A DNA stretch of 64,000 nt from HGM12713 sp045593725 (GCA_045593725.1 JAZNXE010000028.1:1-64000); one strand, 5' to 3'; positions 6,682 to 15,996 are shown, counted from the stretch's first letter. A program made the numbers and translations. Notes: generated by a model not told the origin, from the letters alone.

Positions 6682-7161
6682 CTATTCGCGGTATCCCTTT
6701 GAGGAGTCCCTCATCCGTCTGTCCATCTCTCGGTTTGCCTGCTTTTCGGCGAGAGCGTCACGCTTGTCGTAGAGCCTTTTGCCTCGGCAAAGCCCCAGCT
6801 CCACCTTGAGATTTTTGCCCGAGAAGTAGAGAGAGAGGGGAACAAGTGTATAACCCTTTTGCGCTACAAGCCCTCCCAGCTTCATAATCTCTCTTTTATG
6901 CATAAGGAGCTTTCGCTCACGTCTTGGTTCGCGGTTGAAGATATTGCCCTTCTCGTAGGGACTGACGTGCATACCTACCACGAAAAGCTCTCCGTTTTTG
7001 AGTGAGCAGTAGGTATCCTTAAGATTTACCGCGCCCATTCGGATGCTTTTTACCTCTGTACCGTAGAGAGCTATTCCCGCCTCGTATTTTTCATCTACGA
7101 AGTAGTCGTGGTATGCTTTTTTGTTCTGCGCCACGGTTTTTATCTCTGTATGATTTGCCAT
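6682..7161 (-). CDS. smpB: SsrA-binding protein SmpB
   Basis: A 159-residue RNA-binding protein that delivers alanyl-tmRNA to stalled ribosomes. Recognised by NKKAYHDYFVDEKYEAGIAL, TEVKSIRMGAVNLKD (the family signature near the N-terminus), PYEKGNIFN, LLMHKREI and the C-terminal KRDALAEKQANREM stretch, which becomes helical in the decoding centre. ATG 7161 (MANHTEIK) is preferred to an upstream in-frame ATG at 7203, because AAAGGAGAG lies just before it and the length then matches the family. ssrA follows 55 bp downstream on the same strand, so the two partners of trans-translation are adjacent. Confidence 0.95.
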   Translation of the reverse strand: MANHTEIKTVAQNKKAYHDYFVDEKYEAGIALYGTEVKSIRMGAVNLKDTYCSLKNGELFVVGMHVSPYEKGNIFNREPRRERKLLMHKREIMKLGGLVAQKGYTLVPLSLYFSGKNLKVELGLCRGKRLYDKRDALAEKQANREMDRRMRDSSKGYRE

Positions 7162-7251
7162 ATAAGCTCTCCTTTCTCGGTATTTTGCAATATATTGTAA
7201 CATAATCCAATAAAAAAAGCAAGTATTTTATGTCGATTTCAAATATTTGTC

Positions 7252-7280
7252 TTGAGATTTTCATATTATTATGTTATAAT
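7252..7280 (+). promoter_or_regulatory. Promoter of the VanZ-like gene
   Basis: TTGAGA (7252-7257), 17-bp spacer, TATAAT (7275-7280). Confidence 0.65.
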
Positions 7281-7305
7281 TTTTCTTGCTAGGGAGGTGA
7301 AATAA

Positions 7306-7776
7306 TTGAAAAAACGAATATATGTGGCGGTTTTTTCCTGTCTTTCGCTTCTGTGGATTATCTTTATATGGGGCAATTCTCTCCAGAGGGGTGATGTGTC
7401 GGGAGCTATGAGCGGCTCGGTCACCCAGCGAATCAACGCCTTTTTCGGACAGTTTATAGATGGCTTTTACATATCGGGATATTTTGTGAGAAAGACCGCT
7501 CACTTTCTTGAATTCGCCCTTTTAGCGCTTTTGCTTTGCTTTGATTACCGCTTTATTTTTGGTATAAATAAGGACAGCTCATTCAAAAGGATTTCTGCTC
7601 TTTGGCTGGCGCTTCCTACTGCCTCGGCGGTTGCCTGTATAGACGAGAGCATACAGCTCTTTGTTGAGGGCAGAGTGGGAAGCATTAGCGACGTGCTTAT
7701 AGACAGCTCGGGGGCGCTGATTTGCACATTGGTGTTTTATTTAGTGTTAATATTGCGAAAAAGGCAGAGAAAATAG
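7306..7776 (+). CDS. VanZ-like membrane protein
   Basis: A 156-residue integral membrane protein of the VanZ-like family. Signature blocks are WIIFIWGNSLQ at the first helix, RKTAHFLEFALLALLL, and DESIQLFVEGRVGSISDV followed by LIDSSGA. About four transmembrane segments. VanZ itself gives low-level teicoplanin resistance, but most family members are chromosomal and of unknown function; resistance should not be assumed here. Translation starts at TTG 7306 with GGGAGGTGA immediately upstream at correct spacing. The stop codon lies inside the stem of a terminator shared with the convergent giant gene. Confidence 0.85.
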   Translation: MKKRIYVAVFSCLSLLWIIFIWGNSLQRGDVSGAMSGSVTQRINAFFGQFIDGFYISGYFVRKTAHFLEFALLALLLCFDYRFIFGINKDSSFKRISALWLALPTASAVACIDESIQLFVEGRVGSISDVLIDSSGALICTLVFYLVLILRKRQRK

Positions 7777-7805
7777 CCTGTTGCTTCACGCAACAGGCTA
7801 TTTTT
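7774..7805. terminator. Shared terminator of VanZ-like gene and convergent giant gene
   Basis: TAGCCTGTTGC (7774-7784) and GCAACAGGCTA (7790-7800) are a perfect 11-bp stem, followed by TTTTT. The VanZ stop codon is the first three bases, and the T-run reaches the stop of the minus-strand gene at 7804. Confidence 0.85.
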
Positions 7806-10800
7806 ATATCCGTATTGCCTCGCCGCCTACCGCTATAAGCATCTCCTCGGCGGCTCTGCTGAAATCGTGCGCCTCTATTATAAGGGGCTTGGTAAGTGTG
7901 CCTCGGGCAAGGATTTTAACGTAGTCGGCTTTTTTGCTGACAAGGCGTTTCTTTTTCAGCGCCTCTACGGTTACAAGCTCACCGTAGCGGAATTTTTCGG
8001 CAATAACGTCAAGGTTTATCTCGGCGCGGTGAGAGGCTTGCTGCGCCTCTTTTAGCTTAGGCGCGGCTTCTTTGTCATCTTGGGGATAATCGTTGTGAAG
8101 GACAAAGGCTTCAATGTCGCTTTCACTATGGGCTGAAGCTCCGCAGAGCACGGGAACCTCTTGACCTTCGGGGAGAAGCTCGGATTCTGATGTCTTCGAG
8201 CGCAACATAGCTTTGCGTGCTTCGTCAAGAGAGGTTTGACTGTCATTTGTATGACGGATACTAATTGAGCCGCCTTTATGCTTTTTCAGGAAGGATAGCT
8301 CGGTCCGTGCAAGAAAGGCTATTCCGCAGCCCAGAGCCAGCGCGGCAACAGACAGAAGAACGCTCAGCTCCACTGCGTTTGAGGGCTTTATACGCAGAGC
8401 CGTGTATGCCCAAATGGGATTTAAACTGTAAAGAAAGCTTTCGGGAAGCATATTTTTTTCCTTTCTCCTGCGGTTATAACGCAGGAACAGAACGAAGCAG
8501 AATATGATAATCTCAAATACTAAAAGGATTATAAGGAATATAAGCAGGGGGGTAAGGTCCACTGTTTCCTCGCAAAGGATATAATATTTGGAAAAATGAG
8601 AGGTGTTCAGGGATATGAGCATATCCTTTTGTTCTATACTGTAAAACTCGACCTTGCCGTCTTCCCCTACAAATGCTATGCCAATAACGTTTTCGTCCTT
8701 GCAAGAGGGCGGAAGCAGCATCTGGAGCGTATAGCTCTTAGCGTCATCTGCAATCTCGGAGAGAGATATATCAAGCCCCAGAGCAACCACGCATTTTTTC
8801 AGCAGCTTGCGCTCCTTTGCGCTCAGCTCTCCGTAGATAGTGATACCGTCGCTCTTTGCCGCCTTTCGTATGAGCTTCTGGAGGGTCTTAAGGTCATCCT
8901 CCGACTCGCATATAGACAGCGCCGCTCCTGAGAGTATGCCGTTCTTGGAATACACACGCCCCCAATAGCCCAATGAAAAATCGTAGCCCAGAGGGTATTC
9001 TGCCTTAGGAGAGCCTATTGCCGCTGCTTCATTTAAGGTGTAGAGGGTATCCCTGCGTACGCCGCGGATAAGCTTGAGTGACTGGGCAAGGGTTTCGTTA
9101 AGCTTGGGAATGTCGGAAATTTCCTTGTATTGGTTTAGAGCCTGCTCGGCGTCGGCGTAAAGCTTTTTCGCTAAAGCAATATTATCTGCGGAGTATAAAG
9201 AGGTGTTGTCGGTGCAAAGCTTCAGGGCATCATTAAGCGCTTTGAGGGCGGACGCTTTAGCGTCATCAAGAAGATCGCTTGTGCCTTCTATATTTTTTGC
9301 AGTGCTGTCAAGCAGAGCGGTACATTCCGATACGCTAACGCAGGACGAAAGCTTTTCCTTGGCTTTTGATATGATATCCAGAATTTTGGCGTAATTGTCT
9401 GGTGAATAGTTTTCCTTGCTTGGACAGAGCTTGTCCAGCTCATCAGAAATTACAGTTTTGTAGATGCCCAGGTTTTCGCTTGAGGCTGTCAGCTCAAGAG
9501 AGTGAAGCTGTTCAAGGACTGTGGCGTAAGCCTGCGCTACCTTCTCACTGCTCTCACAGCTCTGTATGTCGGCGGTGAATTTCGCGCACAGAGCAACCGC
9601 GGAGTCCAAAAGCTCTTTCTTTCTCGCCGCGCTCAGATGCGCCATGGCGTTCAGCTCGCTCTGGAATTTTTCCCTGTCCTTGATAATTAGCGCCGAGTAC
9701 TCGGTTTGGCTCTTTTTCAGGTCGGTTTCCTCGGCTGATTTACGGATGCTGCTAAGCTCTTCCGTAAAGCTGCTCCACACAAAATCGAGGACTGTTACGT
9801 TTTGGGCTAAGGTAGCTTCCTCTGTGAGTGCTTTTTTAAGATTTTCTATACGCGACGTATAGGCTTCCTTTTGTTCACTTGAAAGGAATTTCATCTTTTT
9901 AATAAGATAGTCGCACTCGTCGGAGCGTGTAATTATGGTATCTACGGTGAGAAGACGGTTTATTTTGAAAATCGCCTTGTCTGCTATGGCAATCATCTCG
10001 TTTCTGTCGGTGCACAAGAAAATGGTAGCCTTGACGTCCGAAAGAAGCTTTTGTATATTTACGTTTTCGCTCCCTCTTGCACATACCCGTACACGTACGC
10101 ATTGGTCGATTCTGTCAAAATCTACAATTGTAGTTATTAACACTTCCGCATGAGCGGTACTTGACAATACCCCCAAGTCCCCCAGCTTACTTGCCGTTGA
10201 CTTGCAGACCTGAGAGAGTGAGAGCTTCTCCTCGTCGGTATAGGATTTGTATAGCTCTGCCGAGCACAGCTGACGGTAATAGGACACTGCCTTGGAGAGG
10301 ATGTCTGCCTTTGAAAGAATTATATCGCAACTATTGTAAAAATCACCAACATTATTTACAGGTATTGATTTTAATTCATCTATGATTATTTCACATAAAT
10401 CCAAGTAAAACGAGTCATTGGCGAGAAAGGAGCGGATTGATATCCCTAATACAGTCTTGTATTTTTCGAGTATAGAATTTATTTGATTTGATATTGTTGA
10501 GGCGACGTCTGTTTCTAACTTAAGATAGTCTGTTATGGCTATTCTCAAAGCTGTTTCGTCCTCTTTTTTTAGCTCGTCCTTGCTTTTTTTAATTATGGCG
10601 CTGTGAGTGAGAAGATATCGTTGCGCCTTGGCTTCCTGTATAATATCGCCCATTTCACCAAGTGCTTTGTCCAGAGCTTTGTTGCAATTTTCATCAAACT
10701 GAGCCGAAGAATTTGACAGAACGCTCAGGGAAACAAATGAGTTGTCATAGCAATCCTTCAGGCGAGAGATAAGCAGAGTTGAATCGTAGCTTCCTAAAAT

Positions 10801-12024
10801 TATATTAATATCCGAGAGTGCACCGCAAAGGGCTGAGTACAGCTTTTTTTCATAATCGGCTCTTTTTATCTCTGCTTTTATTTCGGAAGAGATATTACAT
10901 CCATCTATTATGCAGCCGTCGCCGTTAAATACTGCCTCTATGCGCTCAAGCTCACTGTCGCTGCCGCCGTCGAAGAGCAAGGAGAGTATTTCGTCTTTGG
11001 CGTGAGCCTTCTCGTAGGAGAGAGTGTAGCCCCCAAAGAGAGAAACGAAATCTCCCGCTTCGTCCGCGGCGGTGGCGTTAGTTGAAAGCTCACTAACCGA
11101 TATGAGGAGTCTGCTTATAAATATATTTGTATATTTATTCTTTGAAGAGGGCTTTGTCAGGTCGTCTATAAGCGTTCTCATCTCCTCGTTCATTATGGAT
11201 ATACTTTTTGAGTTTTTCAATTGAATATCGAACATTCCTATGCGACCGTTTGTTTTGATATCCTCGTCGGGTCTTATTACGGAGAAGATATCAACTGCTT
11301 GAGAGTAAAGGCTGTCACGCGCACGCTGAAGCGTCAGCTCGCTCTTTGCTTCCTCGAAAACAAGGGTAAAATCTCCTCCCCAAGAGTCGTCGGACTCAAT
11401 GTTCACAAGCTTTCCAAGGGCTATTTCCACGTGTCCGTGGCACAACTGAGAATCCCCCTCGCGCAGCAGCAGCGATATCTTCTCGGTATAGGCGGCTCTG
11501 TTCAAATCACTGCATAGGTCGGAGCATCTGCTCTGTATTGATTCCGCGCTCATATCCTTCTCTATTTCCCACAGAGCGTTTTCATATACTGCCTTTACAT
11601 CGTTTATGGATGAAGGCTCGGATATATCCTTTATATTCAGAAAATATATCCAGGCAAGGCGACCTGCGCTTATGCTTCGCGCGTAAGCCTGTTCTATTTC
11701 GGACGTCATTGACCTTTTTGAGGAGTCCTCGTGACCGTTAAGCGCCGACAGCTCGTTTCTGTATTTGCTTATAACGTTTGTTACCTCTGTGGATATGCTT
11801 TTGGTAGAGGTCGGGTCATCCTGCTTGTATTTGCTTATTGCCCTGCCTATATCGGCAAGTCTGTCTTCAATTAGCTTGTGATTTTCAGCACTAAAATCCT
11901 CGCTTGACGTATTAGCTGACGCTATAATAGGTAAGAATACAAACGATAATATCAGCAAAGATATAAGTGCGTAAAATCTGCGTCGAAAATTCGCGCTTTT
12001 TGCCTGTAATTCTTTTGTTTTCAT
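7804..12024 (-). CDS. Giant surface/membrane protein with cytoplasmic L15-like tail
   Basis: A 1406-residue protein. Residues about 16-38 form a Sec signal peptide ending near IASANTS. About 40-1090 is a long, helix-rich, Cys-poor extracytoplasmic region with loosely repeated LxxLxxxL three-helix-type modules (for example near residues 740-1010), reminiscent of FIVAR/albumin-binding folds. About 1095-1155 looks like the beta-sandwich that precedes the membrane anchor in Clostridial surface proteins (LLPPSCKDENVIGIAFVGED ... SLNTSHFSKYYI). Two membrane segments follow (about 1158-1183 and 1216-1241). After an acidic linker, residues 1336-1406 match the C-terminal half of ribosomal protein L15: VTVEALKKKRLVSKK, VKILARGTLTK, AHDFSRAAEEM and a closing GG. 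The true rplO is not in this window. Function unknown. ATG 12024 precedes the signal peptide directly. Monocistronic; shares a terminator with the VanZ-like gene. Confidence 0.85.
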   Translation of the reverse strand: MKTKELQAKSANFRRRFYALISLLILSFVFLPIIASANTSSEDFSAENHKLIEDRLADIGRAISKYKQDDPTSTKSISTEVTNVISKYRNELSALNGHEDSSKRSMTSEIEQAYARSISAGRLAWIYFLNIKDISEPSSINDVKAVYENALWEIEKDMSAESIQSRCSDLCSDLNRAAYTEKISLLLREGDSQLCHGHVEIALGKLVNIESDDSWGGDFTLVFEEAKSELTLQRARDSLYSQAVDIFSVIRPDEDIKTNGRIGMFDIQLKNSKSISIMNEEMRTLIDDLTKPSSKNKYTNIFISRLLISVSELSTNATAADEAGDFVSLFGGYTLSYEKAHAKDEILSLLFDGGSDSELERIEAVFNGDGCIIDGCNISSEIKAEIKRADYEKKLYSALCGALSDINIILGSYDSTLLISRLKDCYDNSFVSLSVLSNSSAQFDENCNKALDKALGEMGDIIQEAKAQRYLLTHSAIIKKSKDELKKEDETALRIAITDYLKLETDVASTISNQINSILEKYKTVLGISIRSFLANDSFYLDLCEIIIDELKSIPVNNVGDFYNSCDIILSKADILSKAVSYYRQLCSAELYKSYTDEEKLSLSQVCKSTASKLGDLGVLSSTAHAEVLITTIVDFDRIDQCVRVRVCARGSENVNIQKLLSDVKATIFLCTDRNEMIAIADKAIFKINRLLTVDTIITRSDECDYLIKKMKFLSSEQKEAYTSRIENLKKALTEEATLAQNVTVLDFVWSSFTEELSSIRKSAEETDLKKSQTEYSALIIKDREKFQSELNAMAHLSAARKKELLDSAVALCAKFTADIQSCESSEKVAQAYATVLEQLHSLELTASSENLGIYKTVISDELDKLCPSKENYSPDNYAKILDIISKAKEKLSSCVSVSECTALLDSTAKNIEGTSDLLDDAKASALKALNDALKLCTDNTSLYSADNIALAKKLYADAEQALNQYKEISDIPKLNETLAQSLKLIRGVRRDTLYTLNEAAAIGSPKAEYPLGYDFSLGYWGRVYSKNGILSGAALSICESEDDLKTLQKLIRKAAKSDGITIYGELSAKERKLLKKCVVALGLDISLSEIADDAKSYTLQMLLPPSCKDENVIGIAFVGEDGKVEFYSIEQKDMLISLNTSHFSKYYILCEETVDLTPLLIFLIILLVFEIIIFCFVLFLRYNRRRKEKNMLPESFLYSLNPIWAYTALRIKPSNAVELSVLLSVAALALGCGIAFLARTELSFLKKHKGGSISIRHTNDSQTSLDEARKAMLRSKTSESELLPEGQEVPVLCGASAHSESDIEAFVLHNDYPQDDKEAAPKLKEAQQASHRAEINLDVIAEKFRYGELVTVEALKKKRLVSKKADYVKILARGTLTKPLIIEAHDFSRAAEEMLIAVGGEAIRI

Positions 12025-12162
12025 ATGTTTTTGCCATCCTCCGAAAAATTAAGTTTACGTAAAAATATTATACCAATATATGGAAGTTTAGTCAATAAAA
12101 TACATAAAATATTTTGTTAATATTCGCAGAATAATTTTATTTTTCAACACAAAAAATAGGAT

Positions 12163-12224
12163 AAAATGTCGTCCCTCGTAAAAGCTTGGCGAAGCCGCTA
12201 TGGAGGGGTTGAAAATTGTCGTCC
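12163..12224. repeat. Small hairpin island bracketed by a short direct repeat
   Basis: AAAATGTCGTCC (12163-12174) and AAAATTGTCGTCC (12212-12224) flank a GC-rich 37-bp piece whose ends CCCTC/GAGGGG are complementary. The surroundings (12025-12321) are very AT-rich and hold no gene. It looks like a small inserted element with a target duplication; that reading is inference. Confidence 0.35.
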
Positions 12225-12321
12225 GTAATTGTGAAAAATCGGTTGCAAAAAAAGGCGATTTGTGTTATAATAAGAAGGAATGAGAATCATAGCTCATAAC
12301 AAAGTATTAAGGAAGTGCAAT

Positions 12322-12591
12322 ATGAACGCAATAATAACCGTAGTGGGACACGACAGCAAGGGAATAATAGCAAAGGTAAGCGCAAAATGCGCACAGTCGG
12401 GAGCTAATATAGTTGAGATATCCCAGAGCGTACTTAAGGAATATTTCGCCATGATAATGGTGATAGACATATCCGATATCAAGACCCCCTTTACGTCATT
12501 CGTAGATGAGATGAGGAAGCTTGGAGAGGATTCGGGGCTTGATATCCGAACCATGCATGAGGATATTTTTAATTCCATGCACAGAATATGA
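12322..12591 (+). CDS. ACT-domain protein, UPF0237 type
   Basis: An 89-residue protein that is one ACT domain: AIITVVGHDSKGIIAKVSAK, then GANIVEISQSVLKEYFAMIM, which is the beta-alpha-beta core that usually binds an amino acid or related ligand. The family (UPF0237, YbaO/PhnB-like ACT proteins) is normally found directly upstream of a PFL/UPF0210 gene, as here with a 29-bp gap, so the two are probably translated from one mRNA and work together. ATG 12322 follows GGAAGTG; an in-frame opening at 12280 lacks a ribosome site. The promoter is plausibly TTGCAA near 12242 and TATAAT near 12266. Confidence 0.88.
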   Translation: MNAIITVVGHDSKGIIAKVSAKCAQSGANIVEISQSVLKEYFAMIMVIDISDIKTPFTSFVDEMRKLGEDSGLDIRTMHEDIFNSMHRI

Positions 12592-12620
12592 GTGCTTGAA
12601 GACGAAAGGCGGAAAAAATT

Positions 12621-13985
12621 TTGAATCTACTCAGCTTTGACGATATTTTCGAAACGATAAATATGATCAAGGAGGAAAACCTTGACATAAGAACCATAAC
12701 TATGGGTATTTCGCTTTACGATTGCGCGGGGGACGATATAGACACGGTGTGCGACCGTATCTACGACAAGATAACCACAAAGGCGCGTGACCTTGTAAAG
12801 GTAGGCTGTGACATTGAAAAGGAGTACGGCATACCGATAATCAATAAGCGTGTGTCCGTGACACCTATATCCCTTGTGGGAGGAAAATACTCAAAAGAGG
12901 ATTACATAAAGATAGCAAAAACTCTTGACAGAGCCGCAAAGACTCTTGGTATAAACTTTATCGGCGGCTTCAGTGCCCTTGTGCAGAAGGGCTTTACGGA
13001 TAACGCGAGAAATCTTATAGCCGCAATACCCGAGGCTCTGGCTTGTACCGAACGGGTGTGCTCCTCGGTAAACGTGGCGTCAACCAAGGCGGGCATCAAT
13101 ATGGATGCGGTGGCTATAATGGGTGACGTTATCAAGGAAGCGGCTTATCTGACTCGCGACAACCAGTCTATGGGCTGTGCCAAGCTGGTGGTATTTGCTA
13201 ACGTCCCCGAGGACAACCCCTTTATGGCGGGAGCTTTCCACGGTGTTGGAGAGGCTGAAACGGTTATAAACGTAGGCGTTTCGGGTCCCGGTGTGGTAAG
13301 CGCGGCTATAAAGAGAGCGGGAAATTGCAATTTTTCAGAGCTTGCCGACATAATAAAAAAGACCGCTTTTAAGATAACAAGAATGGGTCAGCTGGTGGCA
13401 ACAGAGGCGTCAAAGCGCTTGGGAGTTCCTTTTGGTATAGTCGATCTTTCTCTGGCTCCCACTCCCGCCGTCGGTGACTCGGTAGCGTACATACTTGAGG
13501 GAATGGGACTTGAGAAGTGCGGTACGCACGGAACGACCGCTGCCCTTGCTTTGCTCAATGACGCGGTGAAGAAGGGCGGAGTTATGGCTTCCTCTCACGT
13601 TGGCGGACTTTCGGGTGCGTTTATTCCGGTTTCGGAGGACGCGGGTATGATAGACGCGGCAAGAGTAGGCGCGCTTACTCTTGAGAAGCTTGAGGCTATG
13701 ACCGCCGTATGCTCGGTGGGACTTGATATGATAGCCGTTCCCGGAGATACCCCCGCATCTACTATCTGCGGAATTATAGCGGATGAGATATCCATTGGAG
13801 TTGCCAACACCAAGACCACGGCGGTTAGAATTATTCCCGCATACGGTAAGACGGTAGGCGAGTCGGTGGAGTTCGGAGGACTTCTGGGCTATGCCCCCAT
13901 AATGAAGGTGAGCGAGTATTCCTGTGCCGATTTCATAGCCAGAGGCGGCAGAGTTCCCGCGCCTATACATTCGCTTAAGAACTAA
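12621..13985 (+). CDS. PFL-family/UPF0210 (DUF711) protein
   Basis: A 454-residue cytoplasmic protein of the UPF0210/DUF711 family, remotely related to pyruvate-formate-lyase-like folds. Family blocks visible are ENLDIRTITMGISL at the N-terminus, GINFIGGFSALVQKG, STKAGINMDAV, and GIVDLSLAPTPAVGDSVA. The length matches the family. The biochemical role is not established. It is coupled to the ACT protein upstream, the usual arrangement, suggesting ligand-controlled activity. Start is TTG 12621 with GAAAGGCGGA a few bases before it. Its TAA stop overlaps the stop codon of the convergent sigma factor gene, so there is no intergenic space between the two. Confidence 0.9.
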   Translation: MNLLSFDDIFETINMIKEENLDIRTITMGISLYDCAGDDIDTVCDRIYDKITTKARDLVKVGCDIEKEYGIPIINKRVSVTPISLVGGKYSKEDYIKIAKTLDRAAKTLGINFIGGFSALVQKGFTDNARNLIAAIPEALACTERVCSSVNVASTKAGINMDAVAIMGDVIKEAAYLTRDNQSMGCAKLVVFANVPEDNPFMAGAFHGVGEAETVINVGVSGPGVVSAAIKRAGNCNFSELADIIKKTAFKITRMGQLVATEASKRLGVPFGIVDLSLAPTPAVGDSVAYILEGMGLEKCGTHGTTAALALLNDAVKKGGVMASSHVGGLSGAFIPVSEDAGMIDAARVGALTLEKLEAMTAVCSVGLDMIAVPGDTPASTICGIIADEISIGVANTKTTAVRIIPAYGKTVGESVEFGGLLGYAPIMKVSEYSCADFIARGGRVPAPIHSLKN

Positions 13986-14659
13986 AAATAATTTTTCAGC
14001 TTTGCCAGAGCGCTCTTCTCTATGCGGCTTACGTAAGAGCGGGAGATTCCAAGGCGCTCGGCTACCTGACGCTGAGTCAGGGGCTTTCTGCCCCCAAGAC
14101 CGTAGCGCATAGCGATTATCCTTCTGCTTCGCTGGTCGAGCACGGTTGAGATAAGGCGGATAGCCTTATCGGAGTAAAGCTTTTTTGCCACCTCGGCATC
14201 AAGGGATTCCTCGGTGCAGACAACGTCCATATAAGTAAGGGGATTTCCGTCCCTGTCAACGTCAATGGTGTCGCTGAGGGATACCTCTGTGGCGAGCTTC
14301 TTCTGTGAGCGGAAGTGCATAAGTATCTCGTTTTGTATGCATTTTGCGGCGTAGGTGGCGAAGCGCGCCCCCGTGCTTACGTGAAAGCTATCCACTGCCT
14401 TTATAAGACCTATTGTGCCTATTGACACCAGGTCCTCTTGATTCTTGGCGGAGGAGTAGTATTTTCGCACGATATGGGATACCAGACGTAGGTTGTGAAG
14501 TATGAGCTTCTCACGCGCCGCGCTGTCGCCCGCCTCGGCCCTCAGAAAAAGTCTGCGCTCCTCCTCGGACGGAAGAGGTGGTGGATAGTTGCCGGGCGTG
14601 TTGATGCCAAGGATGAGATTGATGAAGCTTGAAAAAAGGGACAGGATGCTTGTAAACAT
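13982..14659 (-). CDS. sigK: Sporulation sigma factor SigK-like
   Basis: A 225-residue sigma-70-family factor. Region 2 reads LILHNLRLVSHIVRKYY, DLVSIGTIGLIKAVDSF, FATYAAKCIQNEILMHFRSQ; region 4 reads MRYGLGGRKPLTQRQVAERL and GISRSYVSRIEKSALAKL. NLRLVSHIV, NEILMHFR and the following EVSLSD favour SigK over its paralogue SigE. The first about 25 residues are hydrophobic (FTSILSLFSSFINLILG), consistent with the membrane-bound pro-sequence removed before activation in the mother cell. The gene is one uninterrupted frame, so no skin-type element splits it here. It implies a spore-forming lineage. The stop overlaps that of the convergent UPF0210 gene. Confidence 0.88.
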   Translation of the reverse strand: MFTSILSLFSSFINLILGINTPGNYPPPLPSEEERRLFLRAEAGDSAAREKLILHNLRLVSHIVRKYYSSAKNQEDLVSIGTIGLIKAVDSFHVSTGARFATYAAKCIQNEILMHFRSQKKLATEVSLSDTIDVDRDGNPLTYMDVVCTEESLDAEVAKKLYSDKAIRLISTVLDQRSRRIIAMRYGLGGRKPLTQRQVAERLGISRSYVSRIEKSALAKLKNYF

Positions 14660-14751
14660 AATATTTCTCCTTTTGAATTGTGTTCGCTAAATATTATGCG
14701 GAAGACGTTTAAAAGATAAGATGAAACAAAAATATTCTTCGGAGGAAAATA

Positions 14752-15996
14752 ATGAAGGAACTTTTCGGAAACGCAATAGTAGGACAGTCGGGAGGACCCA
14801 CCACGGCTATAAACGCTACGCTTACGGGCGTGGTGAAGGGGGCTATTGCCAGCAAGTATATACGCACTATATACGGAATGAGAAACGGTATTGAGGGACT
14901 AATCGATAGAAGGCTGATAGATCTTAACGAGGAGCTCAAGGACTCTGAAAAGCTTAGAATGCTTGAGCGTACTCCCGCAGCAGCGCTTGGCTCTTGCCGT
15001 ATGAAGCTGCCTGACCCAAATTCGGCATCCGATACGGATATCGTGGTATTTGAAAAGATATTTCGCATATTTGCCGAGAATGATATAAGGTATTTCTTCT
15101 ATATAGGAGGAAACGATTCTATGGATACTGTCGCCAAGGTATCGGCATTTGCCCAGAAGATTGGTTATGATATCCGAGTAGTGGGAATACCCAAGACCAT
15201 AGATAACGACCTTATAGAAACCGACCATACCCCAGGGTACGGCTCGGCGGCGAAATACGTAGCCACCACTATGCAGGAGATAATCCGTGACTGCGCTGTC
15301 TATACCACAAAAGCGGTGACTATTGTTGAGATAATGGGGCGTGACGCGGGATGGCTGACCGCGGCGTCTGCCGTAGGCTCGGTTATAAACGGACAGGCTC
15401 CCGACCTTGTATATCTGCCCGAAAGAGTTTTTGATATGAACGCCTTTTACGAATCGGTGGAGAATGCCTTCAAGAAGCATCCCAATCTTGTGATTGCGGT
15501 GTCCGAGGGTATCCGCTTTGCCGACGGGCGTTACGTGGGCGAGAGCACTCAGAGTGGAAGCGCCGACGTGTTCGGGCACAAATATTTGTCGGGAACGGCA
15601 AGAGCGCTTGAAATGGCTGTCAAGCTGAGATTTGGCTGTAAGGTAAGAGCAGTGGAGCTTAATCTGCCCCAACGCTGCGCGGGACACCTTTTCTCCAAGA
15701 CCGATATAACAGAATCGGTTGCCATAGGAAGAGAGGCTGTAAGAGCGGCTACCGAGCAGGGTGTAAGCGGAGAAATGATGATATTTGAGCGAGTTTCCGA
15801 CGCTCCTTACTGCGTTTCCATAGGACACAGGAGGGTAGCCGATATAGCAAATAGAGTCAAATTAGTGCCAGACGAATTTATAAACGAAAAGGGAGATTTC
15901 GTTACCGAGGAGTGCTGCAGATATATCCTTCCTCTTATTGAGGGCGAGGCTACTCCTACGTATTACAAGGGAATACCCCAATATCTCGTGCTGTAA
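14752..15996 (+). CDS. pfkA: 6-phosphofructokinase, PPi-type signature
   Basis: A 414-residue phosphofructokinase converting fructose 6-phosphate to fructose 1,6-bisphosphate. Motifs: GQSGGPTTAINATL (N-terminal nucleotide/PPi loop), GGNDSMDT (119-126), PKTIDND (147-153, catalytic Asp 151), TDHTPGYGSA, and EIMGRDAGWLTA. In ATP enzymes the first motif is GGDGS and the second PGTIDND; the acidic residue in GGND and the Lys in PKTIDND are the known marks of pyrophosphate-dependent enzymes, which make glycolysis reversible and save ATP. The GGN instead of GGD variant is a small departure. It starts at ATG 14752 after CGGAGGAAAA. A ZIP transporter gene follows 43 bp later on the same strand. Confidence 0.9.
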   Translation: MKELFGNAIVGQSGGPTTAINATLTGVVKGAIASKYIRTIYGMRNGIEGLIDRRLIDLNEELKDSEKLRMLERTPAAALGSCRMKLPDPNSASDTDIVVFEKIFRIFAENDIRYFFYIGGNDSMDTVAKVSAFAQKIGYDIRVVGIPKTIDNDLIETDHTPGYGSAAKYVATTMQEIIRDCAVYTTKAVTIVEIMGRDAGWLTAASAVGSVINGQAPDLVYLPERVFDMNAFYESVENAFKKHPNLVIAVSEGIRFADGRYVGESTQSGSADVFGHKYLSGTARALEMAVKLRFGCKVRAVELNLPQRCAGHLFSKTDITESVAIGREAVRAATEQGVSGEMMIFERVSDAPYCVSIGHRRVADIANRVKLVPDEFINEKGDFVTEECCRYILPLIEGEATPTYYKGIPQYLVL

